From Coprinopsis marcescibilis (taxonomy: Eukaryota; Basidiomycota; Agaricomycetes; Agaricales; Psathyrellaceae): a DNA stretch of 64,000 nucleotides. This document shows, piece by piece, positions 57,483 to 64,000 of the stretch. The position numbers and the translations under genes are program-made. Where the stretch lies: assembly GCA_004369085.1 (NCBI GenBank), contig ML210163.1:186001-250000 (forward strand), in the 5' to 3' direction. The notes beneath the pieces were generated by a model. It ran no database searches. It had not been told where the DNA came from and saw only the letters and a program-made list of their open reading frames with translations. Within the stretch, counting starts at the first letter, position 1. Each line of letters opens with the position of its first letter.

Positions 57483-58027
57483 AGCTTCTGCAGAACTAGG
57501 GAGAGTAGGTTTACTCAAGTACGGGGTGGCGAGTCGGTGGTGGTCCTGGTAAGTGCTGAGATCTGAGAAGAGGCAGTGGCACTGAACGTTTACACCAATG
57601 TGCTGTTCAGACTCAACCACATCTATAATCTCTCTGTGTTCTCTATTGTCTGGTAAGAAAGCAAAGAAAGACGTTGTTCAGAGGATAATAAGAAACTGGA
57701 CAAACACGAGTCACTGCACCGCCGTCAACGCGCATCATACTGTGACGGAGCCGACGGCCGCCAGTGGTCCGCATCCATCGTCGAACCCAGTCTACGGTCT
57801 ACCAATGTTACAACGGCTACCAAACCCCAAAAGTATAGCCAAGATGGCAAAGTCTTCGTATCTTTGCTGTATCTAGTAAGAAAGTTGTTCCTGTGGCTTG
57901 CCGAACGTTCGCTTATAATGAAGGATAGCAATCTGCACCATCAGAACAAAGGAGGGTCGCGCCCCAATCCCCAAAGTTGAACCTTTCCCATACATTCGAG
58001 CCAATTTACATTCAAGCACTGAAGTAA

Positions 58028-60229
58028 ATGGCCAACACACTCATCGATTACTCCGTGGTCCACCCAGTCCCAGGCTTGGGACGAAATGTGGACTACCTGC
58101 CGACAACCGAAGACCCTTTGTATGTTGGCATACCGTTTCCGAACGCGCTCTCACTGGCCAAGCCCATGAATAATGGAGATGTTAATAGAGCAGTGTACGT
58201 TTCTCCGCGGTGCTTTCAGAGCTTATTGACTCGATATTTGATATAGACTGCCGTTGACGACGATCCGTGAATTCAGTATGCTCTCTTTCATGAATGCAAT
58301 CACCGATAAAGAAGACTGGCACGTCAAAGTGGGCGATTCCTTCAGTGGGATATGTCGGATTCTGAATGTGTATAGGTTCTGGATGACGAGATTGCCCGGA
58401 AGTGGAGATCAGAGGTGTTTGAGGCAGCAATAGCTGATCTGCGCAAAGAATTGGCTGAAGAAGCATCAGACGAAAAAGCATCAGACGAAGACAAGGAAGA
58501 GGACACCGTAAGCAGCACCTCAGAAGAGCCTAACGTCGAAGACTTTGCAAAGGCTTTCCCGATTTACACCGTACCAAGGAACGAATCTGCCACGACGGTG
58601 GACATGGCAGCATACTGCATCAACGAACTGCGACACAAGGCCAAACTTTTTCACAATTCACCCCACGGCGCTGTCATTGTTTTCAACGGCGATGTCGTCA
58701 AATCGGATTCGGCCGTAACTGCAGAGGTAAAGTTTGCGCTGCAAGATGCTGTCCGACTGTTGGAAAGCCTTCCCGACAAACAAAAGGACTGGCATCCCGG
58801 CTCTGATGAGAAAGTTTTGGATCTCGTCCACCCTAGTCTCTTCCCATTCGTCTATGGCCGGTCAAAGGTCCTTCAGCCTGGGGCGCAAGTCACCACTCTG
58901 CATGATTTCACGAAGCGTTGTGGGGAAGGAGAACAGGTCGTGGCGAATGAGCTCACGCAGGGGAAGTACCGCTTACTTGGATGGGGCCCCGAGAGCTCTG
59001 TTCAGCCGTTTAGCAACAACTTCCAATGGCTGCCTTGTGATGTGGACATCTCTGGACCGAAAGCTAGGTGAGTTCTTTCCCAATCCGTGGACACAACTCG
59101 CTGCTGATTCAACTTAAAGGATCACCTCATATGTGAACAATCTACACCCTGAGAAATACTCAAAGCTTTACGGTGTTGTCGAAGATGTTATAACGGCTGC
59201 GATCCCCCTCTGGGAGCTTACGTTGGCTCCCATGTCTGATACCACATTCGAACACTCGCTACGCATAACCTACGCGGAATGCGTATACGACCCAGATCCA
59301 GCTTCCTTGCCCGAAACAGAAGGTCCTCAGCCGCTGGAGTCAGACGAGTACGATGACGAGCATTGGGAGCGCCGAGAAGAATGGATATTTGATACAAGAA
59401 GGGTTGTCTTGCCGGAACCAAATGCTCCGTTCGACCCATCGCATCTGAAGCAACCAGCTCCATTCAACTTGCGAGAACGGTTCGCTCAGCTTGGTAGACC
59501 TCTTCAAGTTATCGTCAAACTCGCCAATATCGAATTGACACCGGAGAAACCGACATATGACGGAGGATCGTGGCACGTTGAGGGCAAGTTTGTGAGTTTG
59601 GATTGATGTGGTTCATTTTTGCGGAGCATCTACTAAACATCGAGTAGAATGAGCACATCGTTGCGACAGCGATATACTATTACTCATCCTCCAATATCAC
59701 GTCTTCATCGCTCGCATTTCGACAGCTTTCCGATGTGGTAGCGGCGAACAATATCCATTACGAGCAGGGCCAGCACGACTGGTTTCATCTCGTATTTGGA
59801 TGCGAGGACGAAAAATCGTCGCTGCAGGATGTTGGCAGTGTCAACACGAAAGAGGGTCGGCTCATCACTTTCCCCAACATCCTTCAACATAAAGTTCAGC
59901 CCTTCTCGCTTGAGGATGAAACCAAGCCGGGCCATCGCAAGATACTCGCTTTGTTCCTCGTGGATCCTCATGTCCGGGTCATCAGCACTGCCTGTGTACC
60001 TGCTCAACAACGGGAATGGTGGAGAGAAGAGCTGGAAGTTGGGATGGGAGGGTTGCTGTCCCTGCCGTTGGAACTGCGGGACGAAGTCTTTGCCGGAGTG
60101 GAGGAATTCCCGATTAAGCTAGAGGAGGCGAAAGTGCTTCGAGAAGAATTGATGGCGGAGAGGAAACAGTTCGTATTGGAGAACGACAATGTCCTTGGGT
60201 CGTTAAAGTTCTCATTGTGCGAGCATTGA
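58028..60229 (+). CDS. DUF4246 family protein
   Basis: Five exons (58028-58194, 58247-58328, 58376-59067, 59120-59591, 59648-60229) encode 664 residues, the usual size of this fungal family. Recognised features are an N-terminal block YVGIPFPNALSL, then TTIREFSMLSFMNAITDK.DW, a central FPFVYGRSKVL, WLPCDVDI, ITSYVNNLHPEKYSKLY...AAIPLWELTL, and a C-terminal block RVISTACVPAQQREWW. The biochemical role of DUF4246 is unknown. A His/Asp-containing jelly-roll-like C-terminal half (WHVEGK.NEHIVATAIYYY) resembles 2-oxoglutarate dioxygenase layouts, which is only a suggestion. An acidic insert (DEKASDEDKEEDT) lies near residue 115. Confidence 0.85.
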
Positions 60230-60612
60230 TGGGCTCAAGTGTGAACCTAGTAAGACTTGCCTATGACCAGATCAAGACTCAGTCTGTATCGCTGTTTACT
60301 TGTCCAAGTACCTCCCACATAGCCTTTCCACCTCCTCCGCTATAACTGATTCTTTATTGTTAATAAAACTCTCCTAGAACTGGAATATACTCAAGATTTG
60401 TCCGTCGTTCGCTCTGGTTGAACGCCATGGTCGATCGCATGCGCTGGCAAAACGACACTGGCCGGGAAAGGGCAGGTTACCGTACCACCTGGACTTTGGT
60501 CCCTTGAACCGACCGCGCAAACCTCCAATAGCAAGCTGGAAGTGCCTGACACATTCGTGTTCGAGGTTCAGGTGTGTCCAGTAATAGTTGTTAGCTCACA
60601 CTGGTCTTCCTA

Positions 60613-60960
60613 TCTTGCGGATACCTCTGTTTCTACGTTCGCGCAGGAACCGTTATCCGATGGCATCCCAGCGTCTATCTGCCACGCCAAGCCTTACTCA
60701 TCGCAAACCCAGGGTGGACGTGGCCGCCCTTCGACAGACAGTCTACAGAGGATAGAGGTCGTCTCCGAGTCGCGAGTCGCGACCGGTTCCTCATGAAATC
60801 TAGTGTGAACCGTAATTGGAAGGGATACCTCGAACGCTCCCATCCTCGACCTCGACAGCGACAGCCCTTCATTGGGGTGAGCCAACCACAACAAGCGGAA
60901 GAGCTTTATCCGTGGGCGTGTTCAATGATGTGTCGGATCGAGTCGGACGACCCTCTTGCT
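60613..60960 (+). pseudogene. degenerate copy of the kinase gene 3' exon
   Basis: Matches 54899-55210 of the kinase gene: TTGCGGATACCTCTG, ACGTTCGCGC.GGAACCG, GACCG.TTCCTCATGA and the CACAAGCGGGAGAGCTT / CAACAAGCGGAAGAGCTT segment occur in the same order. The copy has stops, small insertions and deletions, and no splice context or start. It lies about 5.7 kb downstream in the same orientation, so it is a partial duplication now decayed. Confidence 0.75.
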
Positions 60961-62224
60961 TGGAAGTTGGGACACGTATACTCTCACAGAAGGAGGAGAT
61001 GATTGCTAGATCATACTTGCAGGGCTGATTAGCGCCAAAGAATCAGGCCGTTTGTTTCATCCTATTGCATTTGGCAGCACTGCCTCGGAACCCCGTATTT
61101 TTATTTCAAAACATTGCCACAGCACCTACATGTCTTTAACTCGTATGAGTAGACTTTTGAAATGACAAGTACGGAAGACTATATATATCTCTAGAGACAG
61201 TGGGTGGGTGGATGCAAGAGATTGAGCCGAAAAGCCACCTTATTGAGGGGGCGGTTAGTAGCAGTTATCACCCCCAACCAAAGCCTCATGGCATTTGAAC
61301 CACCAGGAATCCCGGCAACTTACGTTTATACAGCCATAATTGTTGCTGCATCGATATATACGGAATGCCAGTGGTGTTCTTAGCATGTATGCCATGGGGC
61401 GTCGTACTAGGGTTGAATTACATATGATAGCCGCCCATTCACTGACCGGTCACGCTGGTCCGAGTTGCACAGGCTTACAGCGTGCATTCCATATGTCGTT
61501 CTAAGATACTATATAAAGTTTTATGTCTCCGTCTCCTTCGCTATTGCCACTCATCACAACTCCTCCCTCCGTGTCCACGTCTCACTTCATTGGACCATAT
61601 CCATATCTATACCGGCTTTAGGCACAATCTCAACTAGTAACGTAGGGCCAACTTGAAGGTATGCGCCATATGCATCGGTCATTGTCGGGAAGTCTCTCTT
61701 AACTAGTAGCAACTCGCCGTCAACAGTGACGGCAGCGGCGAAGCTTGACTCGAAGGATGCTTATTAGCCTAACGAGTATGCACAACCTTCCGCTTTTGCT
61801 ATTGTTCAGCATGCTGAAATCTCGCGGTTACTAGATGTCGTCCTTGAAAGCACCGCCACAGCTCACTCGAACTTGAATTTTTCCCTATCAAACATACAAC
61901 TCATTGTGCATGGGTTGGGCACCATAAGAACATTCCCCTTGGTAGAAGCTATACCTGGAAAGCAGCTTCGTCTTGAACAGGTTATCGAAATGTGAGTGCC
62001 AATGTTATGCTCAATACTTGCAGCACTCAAAATTCGAGGGACACAGATCACCCACGGTTCCCGGAATCCTTGTCAGTGCCCAGACCAACGATGGGATAGA
62101 GATTGGCCATTCCCATTTAGACCTCTCGAAAGCGCGAGAAAAAAACGCTCAACGCTGTATGTGCAGTTTACTTTCCCTGTGTGTGCATGCTCATTGAGGA
62201 TGATTTTTAGTCTTTGCAGTAGTG
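60961..62224 (+). other. region before TPR-CHAT gene 2, with decayed or unresolved upstream exons
   Basis: 61700-62224 contains protein-like segments that belong upstream of the TPR gene: SSNSPST (shared with the start of the gene at 38.9 kb, but here the ATG position reads ACT), then AKLDSKDAY followed by an in-frame TAG near 61768, then SAFAIVQHAEISRLLDVVLE and later GILVSAQTNDGIEIGHSHLD. Some joins need an unusual GTTATC donor. It may be a C2-like N-terminal domain in real exons or a partly dead 5' end. Before 61500 nothing is recognised. Confidence 0.45.
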
Positions 62225-64000
62225 ATGGACGGTGACGACGGCACAGGTCATCTCAGGTTGTCCTGGGAGATCCAAAAGATGGACTCTATCCAAGCACGAA
62301 TGATCTCGGACAAGGCCCACCAGCACTTCTCCCGATTCCAAGCAAACGGCAACCTTTCCGAAATCAACAATGCGGTGCATCTACAACGTCAAGCGGTAGC
62401 ATTGACGCCCCGCAACATTCCGGGAAATTCTCGAATCTCAGACGAGATGGGCGACTTTGGGATGTTCCTCCTGGCTAGATTCGAGCGCATCGGAGATATT
62501 TCCGACCTCAAGGAGGCGATCAAGGTTCATACGGACGGTGTATCACTCACTAGTCCCAGCAGTCCCACTCTCCCTCATATCCTTACCTACCTGGGTATTT
62601 CGTACCAACTTCTCTTCGATCAGACGGGCAACAGGGATTATCTCGAACAAGCCATCGAACTCCAGAGGAAGTCTATTGGTCTCACCCCTGAAAGCCATCA
62701 ACTTCTTCCCAGGCGGCTGACCAACCTCGCAAACTCTATTGGGGTGCAGTACCAACACACATCCATATCTTCGGATGTTGAAGATGCCATCGGACTTCTG
62801 CGACGTGCAGTCCTGCTCACGTCCGACAATGACCCAGCCCAGCCTGGTCAACTTATGAACCTCGGGGTGCTGTTCGAGTCACGCTTCAGGCAAACTGGCC
62901 AGCTCTCCGATATCGAGGAATCAATTCGGTTGGGGCGTAAGGCAGTCTTACTTATGCCAAAAGGGCATCCAGGACTTCCTGCCCTTCTCATGAACCTCGG
63001 AGGTTTCTTACTTGGATGCTTCGAGCAAACAGGGGATCTTTCTCATCTTCACCAGGCAATTAGAGAGCGACAGCGAGCAGCACATATCCTGCCCAGTGAT
63101 CACGCCATGCGCTGGATGACACTCGACAGCCTCGGAAGTGCTTTCCTCAGATGTTTTGATCACACAGGGGACTTTTCCGACATCGAGGAAGCAGTCAAAG
63201 CGCTGGCTGAGGCGGTCCTCCTCATACCAGAGGGTCACCGCACTGAAAAGCACGGTTGCGTCAACAACCTTGGACTAGCATACCGTCGACGCTTTGAACT
63301 CAACAACAACCTTCCCGACATTGATAAATCAATCGCAATGCATAAATCGGCCTTCTCCCTCATCCCCAACGACGACCACCCGCAAGCAATCAGCCACTAC
63401 CTCAATCTTGGAACGTCGCTTTTCAGACGATTTCAGCGCAGCCTAAAAGCTTCAGATATAAACGAAGGGATTCTGATGTTGCAGGGGGCTGTAAACCTGG
63501 CTCCCTCAGGTCATCCTGAGTTGCACAGTATCCTCAATGTCATCGGTCACGCATATTCGGGACGCTACGAGACATCCACCGACCCAGCTGATGCAGAGAA
63601 AGCCATAGAAGCGCATCAGCGAGCCCTTTCAATTACTCCCCCACATCATGCAAACCGGCCTGGGATGCGCTTTACCCTTGGACACGCCTTCTTCTCGCGG
63701 TTTGAGAAAACCGGCAACCAAGATGACCTGAACGCAAGCCTGTTCCAGTACAAGTGTGCAGCACTCTCCGACGTCGGCCCGCCCTCAGTTCGGCTCCAGG
63801 CTGCTCTATCTTGGGCGACCAGGTTACATACATTCACCCCAACATCACCAGAGCTCCTCGATAGTTACGGTGTCGCCGTGCGGCTCATCTCTCTGGTTGG
63901 GGGTCTCGGGGACACCATTGAACGTCGGCATACACAGCTTGCCGAAGTTTCTGACATCACACTCCAAGCAGCTGCTGCCGCATGCCTTGCAAAACGACCA
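62225..64000 (+). CDS. TPR protein, paralogue of the TPR-CHAT gene (3' end outside window)
   Basis: Open without introns from ATG 62225 to the window end, 592 codons. It is collinear with the TPR part of the gene at 35474-38870, with matches such as NLG.LFESRF.QTGQLSDIEE and NNLGLAY.RRFELN. About ten TPR-like repeats of the form RFE.TG..SDI.EAI can be seen, and it ends in the block LDSYGVAVRLISLVGGLG. The CHAT domain should follow outside the window. Upstream sequence joins in frame through an intron ending near 62210, so the true start may be earlier. The two paralogues are in opposite orientation, about 23 kb apart. Confidence 0.82.
   Translation, partial: MDGDDGTGHLRLSWEIQKMDSIQARMISDKAHQHFSRFQANGNLSEINNAVHLQRQAVALTPRNIPGNSRISDEMGDFGMFLLARFERIGDISDLKEAIKVHTDGVSLTSPSSPTLPHILTYLGISYQLLFDQTGNRDYLEQAIELQRKSIGLTPESHQLLPRRLTNLANSIGVQYQHTSISSDVEDAIGLLRRAVLLTSDNDPAQPGQLMNLGVLFESRFRQTGQLSDIEESIRLGRKAVLLMPKGHPGLPALLMNLGGFLLGCFEQTGDLSHLHQAIRERQRAAHILPSDHAMRWMTLDSLGSAFLRCFDHTGDFSDIEEAVKALAEAVLLIPEGHRTEKHGCVNNLGLAYRRRFELNNNLPDIDKSIAMHKSAFSLIPNDDHPQAISHYLNLGTSLFRRFQRSLKASDINEGILMLQGAVNLAPSGHPELHSILNVIGHAYSGRYETSTDPADAEKAIEAHQRALSITPPHHANRPGMRFTLGHAFFSRFEKTGNQDDLNASLFQYKCAALSDVGPPSVRLQAALSWATRLHTFTPTSPELLDSYGVAVRLISLVGGLGDTIERRHTQLAEVSDITLQAAAAACLAKRP

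Noticed and set aside
1..64000. CRISPR arrays, prokaryotic operons, rRNA or tRNA genes
   Set aside because: No regularly spaced repeats or recognisable tRNA/rRNA sequences were seen. The genes are spliceosomal and eukaryotic.

Overview
The window is nuclear DNA of a mushroom-forming basidiomycete (Agaricomycetes). The evidence is genes split by many 46-65 nt introns with GTRNGT donors, a family of fungal galectins of the Coprinopsis CGL / Agrocybe type, CYP and flavin-oxidase paralogues, F-box and BTB genes, a DUF4246 gene and TPR-CHAT genes, set among ordinary single-copy eukaryotic genes. I saw no CRISPR, prokaryotic operon or tRNA signal. The exact species cannot be told from the sequence.

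Layout. 1-527: the 3' end of a TAF6-like TFIID subunit gene. 1.7-9.2 kb: a head-to-tail galectin array (five open copies, one frameshifted copy, one C-terminal fragment). Part of it arose by a tandem duplication of about 2.24 kb, and a MITE-like element with terminal inverted repeats sits inside it. 9.7-17.5 kb: a mitochondrial-type membrane protein, a homeodomain protein, the Hsp90 co-chaperone CDC37 and an F-box protein. 18.2-29.8 kb: an oxidative cluster. Here a P450 plus divergent FAD oxidoreductase unit was duplicated; one copy is dead (nonsense codon, frameshift, lost haem cysteine, oxidase deleted down to its first exon, MITE inserted in the promoter). The other copy looks intact and is followed by a secreted berberine-bridge-type oxidase. 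30.5-33.6 kb: the scavenger decapping enzyme DCS1/DcpS and a conserved fungal protein. 33.8-38.9 kb: an F-box pseudogene and a TPR-CHAT (caspase-like) protein.

39.7-55.5 kb is a housekeeping stretch: a SUMO-like (Rad60-SLD) protein divergent from a GCFC/PAXBP1-type splicing factor, the mRNA 5'-triphosphatase CET1, the mitochondrial porin POR1, and a 1327-residue Ser/Thr kinase with variant catalytic motifs. 56.1-64 kb: a BTB protein, a DUF4246 protein, a degenerate duplicate of the kinase 3' end, and a second TPR-CHAT-type gene that runs off the window.

The accessory blocks (galectins, P450/oxidases, TPR-CHAT, F-box/BTB) show repeated local duplication followed by decay of one copy. The housekeeping genes are intact and reconstruct cleanly through their introns. 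Exon coordinates are hand-built from splice consensus and frame continuity; no computation or database search was run.
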